From NCBI GenBank assembly GCA_965652395.1, contig CBFGUW010000007.1:84983-148982 (forward strand): a stretch of DNA of 64,000 bases, given 5' to 3'. How positions within the stretch are numbered: position 1 is the stretch's first letter; each line of letters begins with the position of its first letter. Position numbers and translations under genes: made by a program. The stretch comes from Saccharospirillum sp965652395 (GTDB taxonomy: Bacteria > Pseudomonadota > Gammaproteobacteria > Pseudomonadales > Natronospirillaceae). Below, piece by piece: positions 44,263-52,871 of this stretch. Below the pieces are notes generated by a model, which ran no database searches, was not told where the DNA came from, and worked only from the letters and a program-made list of their open reading frames with translations.

Positions 44263-46968
44263 ATGGCAACCGAGCCAGCGCCAACAATGGACACCAGCCC
44301 CTCCCCTTTCCAGACCCTTACCTTCAAACACACCTGGCGCCCCTATCAGGCCAGGGTGTTGGACGCTATCGATCACCACCTGAAAGACCAACGCCTGCAC
44401 ATTGTGGCCGCTCCCGGTGCAGGCAAAACCACTTTGGGCTTGGAGGTTTTCCGTAAGCTGGGCCGTAAAGCGCTGGTGCTTTCTCCAACCCGCACGATTC
44501 GCGACCAATGGTTGCGCCGACTGGACGATTTCGGGGACTTCGACGATCCGGTTCGTCTACCTTGGGTCAGCCGGGACTTATCTCAGCCGTCGGTGATAAC
44601 GTCCATCACCTATCAAGCGTTGCACGCCCAGCTTTCTCAAGAAGTTGAGCCGGAGGAGGAGTTGGAAGACCCGGATGCCATGCCGGATCCAAGCGACGAT
44701 GCCCATCCTATGGTTGAGGCATTGAAAGCGCATGGAATCGAGGTGTTGATTTTGGACGAAGCACACCATTTGCGAGCGGAATGGTGGAAAGTGCTGGATC
44801 GGGTGATGACGGAACTGCCCTATTTAACCCTGGTTTCCCTAACGGCTACGCCCCCTTACGACGCGAATGAGCAGGAGTGGAGCAAATACGAAGCCTTGTG
44901 TGGCCCCATCGATGAAGAAATCTCAGTCCCTGAGTTGGTCAAGGTGGGTACCCTGTGTCCACATCAGGATTACCTGTGGGCGGTGGATGCCACGCGCTCC
45001 GAACGCGACCAGGTGGAAGCTTATGACGCCGCGGTTCGTGATCTGTGCCAGTCATTGTTTGAGCATTCCGAGTTTGGTTCGTTGGTGTTGAGTCACCCCT
45101 GGTTGGTTGATGTGGTGGAAGAACGGGCAGTGCTGAAAACGCCCGAATTGGCGATGGCTTTGTTGGTGTTCGCCAAAGCCAAGAAGGTGGAGTTGCCGCA
45201 GGGGCTATGCGACTTTCTGGATTTGTCGGCTGTGGATATCCCGAGCCTGGGCCGTCGCTGGTGGCAGGTGCTGGTCGAGCAGGCGTTATTCTCGAATACG
45301 TTCAACCGAACGGAAACTCAGCTGGCTTTTATCAAATCCCTGAAGCAGCAGTTGCGTGCGAGCCAGTTGTTGTACCGGCGCGAAGTGCGCATCACCCGAT
45401 CGCGCCTGGTGGAACGTTCGCTATCCCTCAGTGCCGCCAAACTCGATGCCTGTCTTGATCTTCACCGCATTGAGAGTCGATGCAGGAGGGGCTCACTTCG
45501 GCAGGTGATTTTGACCGATTTTATCCGCGATGAGCATCGCCACTCGCCCGTGAATAGCGGGGATGTTTCATTGGGGGCTTGGCCGGTCTTTGAACGGCTT
45601 ATCGAGAAATCACCCATACCCGAACACTTGGCATTGCTGACCGGTCGACTGACGGTGATTCCGGCCTCTCTGTTGGCTCCTTTGGCCGATTATATCGAGA
45701 CGGAGGGAGTTAAAACCCGTCCGCTGTCTGAAGATGACCGCTTTCTGATTCTCGATGGCCCATTGAACCGCTTGGCTCGTGGATTGACACATCTGTTGTT
45801 GGACGGCCACCTACGTACTCTGGTGGGAACCCGTGCGCTGTTGGGGGAAGGCTGGGATGCGCCGGTGATCAATTCACTGATACTGGCGACCTCGGTGGGT
45901 TCCTTCATGCTTACCAACCAAATGAGGGGGCGGGCGCTACGTGTCGATCCGCAGGCACCGGACAAGGTCAGTTCAATCTGGCACCTTATCGCCGTCGATA
46001 ACCAGTGCCCAAGCGGTTTGTCGGATTACCATGAGCTGGTGCGTCGATTTGAAACCTTCGTCGGCCTCTCCGAACAATCGGATGCCATCGAGAGTGGATT
46101 TGGACGGTTGCGAGCCGACGGTCTTCCCAAGCCCGCCTTGGTGAACGCTGAGTTGTCTGTGGATAAACTGAACCGCCAGATGCGGCAACGCTTCGATCAG
46201 CGGGAGGGCCTCGCAGACCGCTGGCAATCAGCCCTGCAGGGGGTGACCACCGCAAGGGTGCATCCGACGGTCAGCACACCACGCATCCCCGGCATTCGTC
46301 GTTACCATATTGAATACACGCTTAAATATTTGATCACCCAGTTGGGGGCGGCCCTGGGCAGTGTGTTTTCTTATATCCTGCAGGCCGATTTTCAGGGGAA
46401 TTTCCGCTTATTTCTGTGGGCTTTGGGGGCTGGCTTGGCGGGTGTTCTGCTCTATCAATGGAAAACGACATTAAAGATTGTACGGGCTTTTCTGATGCAT
46501 TTGCCGGTAGACGGTGCCTTGTATCAGATTGGCGAGGCGCTTAAAACAGCGCTGTGTGAAGCCAGGCTGATCGAGACGGCTGAGTCCCAATTGACGGTTC
46601 GGTTACAGCCCAATAGCGACGGTACTTTTCAGATCGCCCTCGAAGGTGGCACCTTCTATGAGTCGTCGCTGTTCGCGGATTGCTTCGCCGAGCTGCTGGC
46701 GCCTATAGAAAACCCACGCTTTATGCTGCGTCGCCAGGGTTGGCTTTACGGAATGAGTCGCGACGACTACCACGCGGTTCCCCTGGCTTTTGGTTTAAAA
46801 CAAGAACGTGTGGAGCCATTGTGCCGAGCCTTTGAAGCCAAGGTTGGCCCGGTTGAACTGGTCAATTGCCGAACCGCCGAAGGCCGGGCCCGTTTGCTGA
46901 AAGCCCGTATGAAAGCCTTCTCCGCCACCTTTCGACGGGATTTGAAACGCCAGGACCGCTGGCAGTGA
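44263..46968 (+). CDS. SF2 DEAD/DEAH-box helicase with C-terminal membrane segments
   Basis: A 901-residue superfamily 2 helicase. Walker A APGAGKTT is at 50-57, DEAH at 165-168, SLTATPP (motif III) soon after, and RALLGEGWDAPVINSLILAT with NQMRGRALRVDP (motifs V-VI) near residues 525-570. Two hydrophobic helices follow at about 690-740 (FSYILQADF, FLWALGAGLAGVLLYQW). Membrane helices on such a helicase are unusual. Start at 44263 after AAAGGAG. Role unknown; DNA or RNA translocation in defence is a possibility only. Confidence 0.82.
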   Translation: MATEPAPTMDTSPSPFQTLTFKHTWRPYQARVLDAIDHHLKDQRLHIVAAPGAGKTTLGLEVFRKLGRKALVLSPTRTIRDQWLRRLDDFGDFDDPVRLPWVSRDLSQPSVITSITYQALHAQLSQEVEPEEELEDPDAMPDPSDDAHPMVEALKAHGIEVLILDEAHHLRAEWWKVLDRVMTELPYLTLVSLTATPPYDANEQEWSKYEALCGPIDEEISVPELVKVGTLCPHQDYLWAVDATRSERDQVEAYDAAVRDLCQSLFEHSEFGSLVLSHPWLVDVVEERAVLKTPELAMALLVFAKAKKVELPQGLCDFLDLSAVDIPSLGRRWWQVLVEQALFSNTFNRTETQLAFIKSLKQQLRASQLLYRREVRITRSRLVERSLSLSAAKLDACLDLHRIESRCRRGSLRQVILTDFIRDEHRHSPVNSGDVSLGAWPVFERLIEKSPIPEHLALLTGRLTVIPASLLAPLADYIETEGVKTRPLSEDDRFLILDGPLNRLARGLTHLLLDGHLRTLVGTRALLGEGWDAPVINSLILATSVGSFMLTNQMRGRALRVDPQAPDKVSSIWHLIAVDNQCPSGLSDYHELVRRFETFVGLSEQSDAIESGFGRLRADGLPKPALVNAELSVDKLNRQMRQRFDQREGLADRWQSALQGVTTARVHPTVSTPRIPGIRRYHIEYTLKYLITQLGAALGSVFSYILQADFQGNFRLFLWALGAGLAGVLLYQWKTTLKIVRAFLMHLPVDGALYQIGEALKTALCEARLIETAESQLTVRLQPNSDGTFQIALEGGTFYESSLFADCFAELLAPIENPRFMLRRQGWLYGMSRDDYHAVPLAFGLKQERVEPLCRAFEAKVGPVELVNCRTAEGRARLLKARMKAFSATFRRDLKRQDRWQ

Positions 46969-47110
46969 AGGGTGATGATGAGCCGAACAACCCTAAAACG
47001 GCCCAAGTCATCACAACCGAATGGGGTCTCGACCTAAAAAACCCAGAGCACGGAATGTTATCCGCGCTCCGAATAAGTGAAAATGAGCGCCCGATCCCAG
47101 GAAATACCCC

Positions 47111-47944
47111 ATGCTCAGCTACCGTCACTCATTCCATGCCGGAAACCACGCCGATGTGCTGAAGCACCTGGTGCTGTTCTTCTGTGCGGACTACCTCTGC
47201 CAGAAGCCCAAGCCCCTGGTCTACGTCGACACCCACGCCGGTGCTGGTTTGTTTCGGCTGGATGAAGGCCATGCCCAGAAGAACAAGGAATACCTCACCG
47301 GCATCGGTCGTCTGCGCGATGCGGCGAACCCACCCGATCTCATCACACGATTTCTGGCGATGATCGACGAGGCCACGGGCCACGACAGCCGCTTATATCC
47401 TGGTTCCCCCAGTATTGCCCGTCAGCTCTTGCAGCCGGAGCATCGGTTGATGTTGCATGAGCTGCATTCATCCGATTTCGCGTTGTTGAGCGCCAATATG
47501 AAGGGTGACCAGCGAGTCAAAGTCCGCCAGAGTGATGGCTACCAAGGTTTGCTGTCCGTGGTGCCACCCAAGGAGCGACGGGCGTTGGTGCTTGTCGACC
47601 CACCCTATGAAATAAAGCAGGACTACGAACAGGTGGTCGTTACGCTGAAACAGGCTGCGCAGCGCTTCAGCTCGGGCGTGTATTGCGTGTGGTACCCGGT
47701 GGTGGATCGCGACCGGTCAACGGCCATGGTCCGAAACATCCGACGACTGGGTGTTGATGGGCTTGTGGCGGAACTGCATGTTCAACCGGCTTCGCCAGGG
47801 CGTGGAATGACGGGCAGTGGTATGGTGGTACTGAATCCACCTTATCTTCTGGAAGGCCAGTTGCGTGAGCTATTGCCCTGGGTCACGGCGGCATTGGCGC
47901 CGGATGAAGGGTCTTTTTCGGTGACAGCTTTCGCGGGCAGCTAA
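47111..47944 (+). CDS. rlmJ: 23S rRNA (adenine2030-N6)-methyltransferase RlmJ
   Basis: A 277-residue methyltransferase (280 in E. coli) that methylates A2030 of 23S rRNA. It opens MLSYRHSFHAGNHADVLKHL, the RlmJ signature, and has the catalytic VLVDPPYEIKQDY at about 160-172. AGGAA precedes the ATG. A perfect hairpin overlaps its stop. Confidence 0.96.
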   Translation: MLSYRHSFHAGNHADVLKHLVLFFCADYLCQKPKPLVYVDTHAGAGLFRLDEGHAQKNKEYLTGIGRLRDAANPPDLITRFLAMIDEATGHDSRLYPGSPSIARQLLQPEHRLMLHELHSSDFALLSANMKGDQRVKVRQSDGYQGLLSVVPPKERRALVLVDPPYEIKQDYEQVVVTLKQAAQRFSSGVYCVWYPVVDRDRSTAMVRNIRRLGVDGLVAELHVQPASPGRGMTGSGMVVLNPPYLLEGQLRELLPWVTAALAPDEGSFSVTAFAGS

Positions 47945-47970
47945 GGTGTTTCTACTCTGAAACACCTTAG
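47941..47970 (+). terminator. Terminator hairpin after rlmJ
   Basis: CTAAGGTGTTT (47941-47951), loop CTACTCTG, AAACACCTTAG (47960-47970) is a perfect 11-base stem that includes the rlmJ stop codon. No T-run follows. It also serves the convergent small membrane gene. Confidence 0.55.
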
Positions 47971-47986
47971 CTGGTGGTTCAACTGG

Positions 47987-48379
47987 TCAAGAAATTACCT
48001 GTACTCGCGCCACCCCTCTATTTGACCAGGGCTTTCCGTGAGCTTCGCTCAAGGATGGAGGGCAAGCCAGGAGAGTTATTACTCCCATCAAAAGCGTTGT
48101 AAGAATCTTCCCGGGGCGCGGGTCTTGAATCGCGAGACTGAGCGCGTAGGAAAAGGTCAGGAGGGAAAGGGTTGTCGATACCCGGTTCAGCCATGGATCA
48201 CCAATGGCCAGGCGCACTATGTTGACCGAGCAGGCGCTGATGAACGCCAGCACAATCCCGGGAACGGCCATCTCCTCCGGACTGAAAGAAAGTCCCTGGC
48301 TGGCTATTGTTTGAGCAAAGAAACTGATCGCAATCAAAGAGACGATCAGGCTCAGTCCGACTTCTATTTTGGTTTTCAT
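47987..48379 (-). CDS. Unknown small membrane protein
   Basis: A 130-residue protein with four predicted hydrophobic helices (starting MKTKIEVGLSLIVSLIAISF). I chose the ATG at 48379 because GGGAG lies 6 bases upstream; the longest frame (to 48475) overlaps the AraC gene region and is not needed. No family recognised. It is divergent from the membrane-bound AraC regulator, with about 130 bases between starts, so it may be its target. Confidence 0.6.
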   Translation of the reverse strand: MKTKIEVGLSLIVSLIAISFFAQTIASQGLSFSPEEMAVPGIVLAFISACSVNIVRLAIGDPWLNRVSTTLSLLTFSYALSLAIQDPRPGKILTTLLMGVITLLACPPSLSEAHGKPWSNRGVARVQVIS

Positions 48380-48509
48380 CAGGTACTCCCTGCTTTGGTA
48401 AGATGTCCCGCAATAGTGCTCATTTGGCGAGGGTGCAACGACCGAATAGGTCGGTTCGGACCTTTTTTTGAGCAATCCAGGGAGTATCCGGGGGGATAAG
48501 GACGTGAGA

Positions 48510-49580
48510 GTGTTGGCAAAAGGTAACAGGGGGGGTTGGCGTTGGGTTTTAACGCTAACGAAGGCTGCTCAAAATGTCAGAATGAGCGGGCAGAGCCTTT
48601 TGTGGGGCTATTTGCTTGTTCTGAACTTGAACCTGATGACCGACATCCTGGTAGAGGCGGGATGGTATAGACCGACCTGGTGGCCGGTTACCCTTTGGCA
48701 TAGCTTGAATACCTACCTTTTAATGGGCCCTGTTTTGTATTTTCTGGGGCGCACGCTTGTTGGAGAGCGTCGCCTCCGCACTCGGTATGTTCTGTTGCAT
48801 GCGAGCCCCTTTCTCATCGGGCTGGTGTATCAGTTCACCACCCTGGATTTCGAGCTCTATGGTGGGGCGCTTTTTCGTCAGTCAGAACTGGAAGTGGTTA
48901 ACCGCTTCAATCCCCAGGCCTTGTTTACCGCTGCGCATTTTTCCGTGTATTTAGCGGCTACCGGTTGGCTTGGTGCCAATTTCTGGGCCTCGCAACGTAA
49001 GCGATGGCCGAGGGAACTACAGCTCTTGGTGTCGGCGGTAAGCTTGTCCATGGTCATGATGACAAGCATATTGGTGGCGACCGTTACTGCCATGGTATTG
49101 GAAATTGATAAAAGCTTCGGCTTTGTCGCAGGCAGTGCCCTGGGTGTGATCCTCATGGAGGCGTGGCTCATTTGGCTGCTGCTGGCGCAAGAGAAAACCG
49201 CATCAACACCCGCATCCTCAGGCGTAGAGCCTGAAGACGCACTGGCCGGGGAGCTTCAGCAATTGTTAAGAGAGAACAAGCCGTTTCTCGATGCCGAGTG
49301 GAACGCCGCCGCTCTGGCAACGCAGCTGAAAGTGACACGCCATCAGCTATCAGCGGCCATTGCCCGGATTGAGCCGGAGGGTTTTTATGCCCTTATCAAC
49401 CGGCTGCGCATTGAAGAGGTCAAGCAGCGGATTAAGGCTCAACCAGACCGGCAATTGATTCAAATAGCTTACGACTGCGGGTTTAATTCTAAATCCACAT
49501 TCAATCAGGTCTTTAAGAAATACACCGGTAAGACACCCAGCCAGTTCAGGGCTGAAGTGAAAGAACTCCAGGCTTCCTAG
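48510..49580 (+). CDS. Membrane-bound AraC-family regulator
   Basis: A 356-residue protein with seven or so hydrophobic helices in the first 230 residues and a C-terminal AraC/XylS DNA-binding domain (about 255-356). Two helix-turn-helix motifs are seen: ALATQLKVTRHQLSAAI and QLIQIAYDCGFNSKSTFNQV. Such proteins sense a signal in the membrane and act on DNA directly. I start it at a GTG at 48510, 7 bases after AAGGA; 48468 is the longest frame. Converges with LysR, overlapping by 3 bases. Confidence 0.82.
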   Translation: MLAKGNRGGWRWVLTLTKAAQNVRMSGQSLLWGYLLVLNLNLMTDILVEAGWYRPTWWPVTLWHSLNTYLLMGPVLYFLGRTLVGERRLRTRYVLLHASPFLIGLVYQFTTLDFELYGGALFRQSELEVVNRFNPQALFTAAHFSVYLAATGWLGANFWASQRKRWPRELQLLVSAVSLSMVMMTSILVATVTAMVLEIDKSFGFVAGSALGVILMEAWLIWLLLAQEKTASTPASSGVEPEDALAGELQQLLRENKPFLDAEWNAAALATQLKVTRHQLSAAIARIEPEGFYALINRLRIEEVKQRIKAQPDRQLIQIAYDCGFNSKSTFNQVFKKYTGKTPSQFRAEVKELQAS

Positions 49581-50476
49581 TTCACGCTACGAGACGGACC
49601 CAACCGCTCTTCCAGAAACCCTAGCATGGCCTGCACCTTCATCGGCAGGTATTTCCGTGCCGGGTACACCAACCAGGCTTTAATACGGCGATGCTGCCAC
49701 TGCGGCAGGATTGGTTGAAGCAGGCCTGAGTCTAGATAGGGTTTGAGAATAAAGTCCGGCTGATAGAGCACGCCCAGATGCTGACTGGCGGCGTTGGCCA
49801 GAAGGTCGCCGTTATTGAGCTGCAATACCGAACGAACTTTCAGGGATAACTCTTCCTCTTCGCTGGCGAGCCGCCAGGTGGTGGGCTGTGGAATAAGCGA
49901 ATAGGTCAGGCAGGGGTGGTTTTCCAGATCCGCCGGTGTCTGTATCGGTCCGTGTTCAGCCAGATAGTCCGGTGAGGCGGCACACATCATGTGGTAAGTG
50001 CCGAGCGGCTTGGCGATGAGGGTGCTGTCTTTCAGGTCGGCGATGCGCAGGCCTAGGTCGAACCCTTCGGCGACCAGGTCGGTCTGGCGATCTGAGAGTT
50101 CTATGTCGAGATCGAGGTCCGGGTAGGTGCGTTTGAACTCGGGAAGCAGGGGCATGATCAGGTGGCGACCGAAGTCGAGCGGCATGGTCATGCGCAGAGT
50201 GCCGCGTATGGCGGTGGTCATTTGTTCGATGCGGGTATCGACGCTGGCCATTTCCTCCAGCAGTGGCGCCATGGCGTGGTAATAGCTGTCCCCGGCCTCG
50301 GTGACTGTGATACGCCTTGTATTGCGACGTAAGAGGCTGGTTTTCAGTGCTTCCTCCAGCCCCTGTACCAGTTTGCTGGTTTTGGCGACAGAGATGTTCA
50401 GTTCGTTGGCCGCCCTGGAAAAACTGCTGTGTTCAACCACCGCGCAGAAAGCTCGTAATGCCGCTAATCGGTCCAT
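49577..50476 (-). CDS. LysR-family transcriptional regulator
   Basis: A 299-residue LysR regulator: MDRLAALRAFCAVVEHSSFS, then the helix-turn-helix RAANELNISVAKTSKLVQGL, and an effector domain from about 90. The start at 50476 drops five residues of the longest frame (GTG at 50491). It is divergent from the YceI gene at 50690 with a 213-base gap and may regulate it. Stop overlaps the AraC stop. Confidence 0.9.
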   Translation of the reverse strand: MDRLAALRAFCAVVEHSSFSRAANELNISVAKTSKLVQGLEEALKTSLLRRNTRRITVTEAGDSYYHAMAPLLEEMASVDTRIEQMTTAIRGTLRMTMPLDFGRHLIMPLLPEFKRTYPDLDLDIELSDRQTDLVAEGFDLGLRIADLKDSTLIAKPLGTYHMMCAASPDYLAEHGPIQTPADLENHPCLTYSLIPQPTTWRLASEEEELSLKVRSVLQLNNGDLLANAASQHLGVLYQPDFILKPYLDSGLLQPILPQWQHRRIKAWLVYPARKYLPMKVQAMLGFLEERLGPSRSVN

Positions 50477-50689
50477 CGGGTCCGGTTCCACCCTGAAAAT
50501 GCTGAAAACAGCCCGCCATCATACGCTTTGTGAAGCCCATTGATGCAATCCTTAAACTTTCTATACCTCATTCTTTGAAGGATCTGACATTTTTCCAAAA
50601 TCGAAAAAGCAATTCCCGAAAACACAGGCTTACTCTTGGCTGGGCAGTGGGTAGAGTGGCGGCTTTGTTGTCCACTTGGAGACCACTTT

Positions 50690-51253
50690 ATGAAAATGAC
50701 CACCCTGCTCGCAGCCACCTCGGCCGCACTGATCAGCACCGCTGCCCTGGCGGAAGACTATAAAATCGACCCGGCTCACTCCGCCGTTGTTTTTGAAACC
50801 GGACATTTGGGTATTTCCCGACTGCCGGGCAACTTCAATGAGTTCTCAGGCGCCTACAGCTGGTCCGACAGCAACCCGGCAGAGAACTCCGTCGAGATTG
50901 AAATTCAAGTAGACAGCATCGACACCAACCATGTCGATCGCGACAAGCACCTGCGCAGCCCGGATTTCTTCAATGCCAAGCAGTACCCCACCATCACCTT
51001 CACCAGCACTGGTTACGAAGGTAATGCCGAGGAAGGCGTGCTCACCGGCGAGCTGACGATGCACGGTGTGACCAAGGAAATCACGATGGACGTGGTGAAA
51101 ACCGGAGAAGGTGAAGACCCCTGGGGTGGCTATCGCCAGGGTTTTGTCGGCACCGCCGAACTGATGCGCAGTGATTTCGGTATCGACTACTTTATTCCCG
51201 GTGTCGCGGACGCCACTGAACTGACCATCTACATTGAAGGCATCCGTCAATAA
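50690..51253 (+). CDS. YceI-family periplasmic protein
   Basis: A 187-residue YceI protein with a signal peptide cleaved after ALA (about residue 22) and the lipocalin-like YceI fold: YKIDPAHSAVVFETGHLGIS near the mature start, RDKHLRSPDFFNAKQYPTIT at about 85-105, and LTMHGVTKEITM. YceI proteins bind isoprenoid/polyisoprenoid lipids. TTGGAGACC precedes the start. Followed 30 bases later by an unknown membrane protein. Confidence 0.93.
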   Translation: MKMTTLLAATSAALISTAALAEDYKIDPAHSAVVFETGHLGISRLPGNFNEFSGAYSWSDSNPAENSVEIEIQVDSIDTNHVDRDKHLRSPDFFNAKQYPTITFTSTGYEGNAEEGVLTGELTMHGVTKEITMDVVKTGEGEDPWGGYRQGFVGTAELMRSDFGIDYFIPGVADATELTIYIEGIRQ

Positions 51254-51283
51254 ACTAACGAGCCTAATTAAGGAACCGCCCTC

Positions 51284-52105
51284 ATGCTGACCGACCTGCT
51301 GATTCCCTCCATTGGCCTGCCGCTGTTCTTTCTATTGGTGGCGATGGTGGCCGGGCGATTCTGGGCTATGGCCCCGGCTTTGGGTGCCTTTGTGGCGCTG
51401 GTCGGCTCCTTTTATTGGGTACAGGGTGCACCGCAATGGCCGCCCACGGCGATGGACGGGGTCTGGTTGATGGCCTTGGTCGCCAGTTTGGCCGCCTGCC
51501 TCAGGCCGGGGTGGGCCGCAGGCCTGCTTTTGCTGGGGTTGCCGATTTCCGTCTGGGTGGTGTGGGTGTTTGCCGGTTCGCTGACGCTGACGATGTGGGT
51601 GGGTCAGATGCTGGTGCTGTTGGTACCGGCTTTACTGACGTTGATCTGGCTTGGCCGGTCGCTCCACGCAGAGCAGGGGTTTTCCTTTTGGTCCGTGGCT
51701 TTCCTGATCGCTCCGGCGGCCATTCTCGCGCCGGTGATCGGTCTGGCGGGCAGCCTGAAACTGGCCGCCTTGGCAGGCGCTGTCGGAATGTCGATGGCGG
51801 TAGCCTGGGTTCTGGGTTACAGCCCAATTGCCAAGGCGTCCAAAGAGGCGAGGCTGGTGTGGCAGGCGCTGGTGCCCGTGCTTTGCCTGCCGCTTGCCTG
51901 GGTGGCGTTGGTGTCTTATCACCTGGTTGAAGTGCCGCCTCTGGCGCTGTTGCCAGCCATCCTGCCCTGGCTGGCAGCCCTGGTGATGCATATCGGAACC
52001 AAAAACCGGGGTCTGGTAACGGAATTGGCGGTATTGGTGGTGGTTACCCTGCCACCGCTCGCGTTCAGCCTGTGGTACGCCTGGCCCGAGCAATCACTCT
52101 ATTAA
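51284..52105 (+). CDS. Unknown polytopic membrane protein
   Basis: A 273-residue, highly hydrophobic protein with about eight helices, rich in Leu, Ala and Trp. AAGGA precedes the ATG. No family recognised. It lies 30 bases after the YceI gene on the same strand and may belong to its operon. Confidence 0.75.
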   Translation: MLTDLLIPSIGLPLFFLLVAMVAGRFWAMAPALGAFVALVGSFYWVQGAPQWPPTAMDGVWLMALVASLAACLRPGWAAGLLLLGLPISVWVVWVFAGSLTLTMWVGQMLVLLVPALLTLIWLGRSLHAEQGFSFWSVAFLIAPAAILAPVIGLAGSLKLAALAGAVGMSMAVAWVLGYSPIAKASKEARLVWQALVPVLCLPLAWVALVSYHLVEVPPLALLPAILPWLAALVMHIGTKNRGLVTELAVLVVVTLPPLAFSLWYAWPEQSLY

Positions 52106-52171
52106 GTGAGCTTTAGGTTCGTTGATGCACATCAATTCGGCCGGTAAATTGGGCGCTATGCTAATGAAGGT

Positions 52172-52200
52172 GGAAAACCTCAGGATGTTCTGAGGTTTCC
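52172..52200 (+). terminator. Stem-loop after the membrane protein
   Basis: GGAAAACCTCAG (52172-52183), loop GATGTT, CTGAGGTTTCC (52190-52200) pairs with one bulged A, followed by GGTTTCAT. It lies 67 bases after the stop at 52105. Confidence 0.5.
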
Positions 52201-52315
52201 GGTTTCATAACCCGACCGGCCTGATGGAACCCGACCCGAGGCAGTATAAACCGCCCGTCGTAGGCCTGGCCTCCCGACCGAGTCAAACCGCTCGCCATTG
52301 AGCAGGAGGTTCGAC

Positions 52316-52825
52316 ATGGACACCAACGCCCTTCCCTTTTATGACGTGACAGATCGCCCGACGCAATGCTGCCCCCGGTTCAAGCCAGCGGGCTGGGACC
52401 ATCAAGAGCTGCATTTCCGGGGCAAGCAGTTCGCCAAAGCCAGCACCCGCAGCCTGTTTCATTTCCCGCTCAATATGAGCTCTGTATTCCAAAAAGCCTA
52501 TCTGGCGATTCAGGAGGCCAATGCCGGTTCAACGGATGCGACTGTGGTGCTCTCCAACGAACGGTCCCCCTGGCATGCCGACCACTATTTTCTCGTCGAC
52601 AAACCTATCCCTGGCATGGAGATGACCCAATTGACCGGGGATTTTCTCACTCGGGTGTTCGAGGGGCCCTATCGTGATATGCCGAAGTGGGAAAAGGCCT
52701 TACAGAACGAGGCCAAGCAGGCAGGAAAGACGCTGAAAAACAGCTACTTCTTCTACACCACCTGCCCGAAATGCGCCAAGACTTATGGCGAAAATTATGT
52801 GGTGGGCTTTGCGGAAGTGGAATGA
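52316..52825 (+). CDS. Conserved unknown protein with CPKC motif
   Basis: A 169-residue protein beginning MDTNALPFYDVTDRP, with WHADHYFLVDKPI around the middle and a C-terminal TTCPKCAKTYGENYVVGFAE. The CPKC and an early QCCP may bind a metal. AGGAGG stands 5 bases before the ATG. I do not recognise a characterised family. A strong hairpin follows the stop. Confidence 0.7.
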   Translation: MDTNALPFYDVTDRPTQCCPRFKPAGWDHQELHFRGKQFAKASTRSLFHFPLNMSSVFQKAYLAIQEANAGSTDATVVLSNERSPWHADHYFLVDKPIPGMEMTQLTGDFLTRVFEGPYRDMPKWEKALQNEAKQAGKTLKNSYFFYTTCPKCAKTYGENYVVGFAEVE

Positions 52826-52831
52826 TGGCAA

Positions 52832-52859
52832 GCAACCAGCCCTGATGACAGGGCTGGTT
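52832..52859. terminator. Bidirectional terminator
   Basis: CAACCAGCCCTG (52832-52843), loop ATGA, CAGGGCTGGTTG (52848-52859) is a perfect 12-base stem between convergent genes (52825 and 52872). No T-run, but its position and stability make it a good terminator. Confidence 0.65.
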
Positions 52860-52871
52860 GAACACTAGGCC

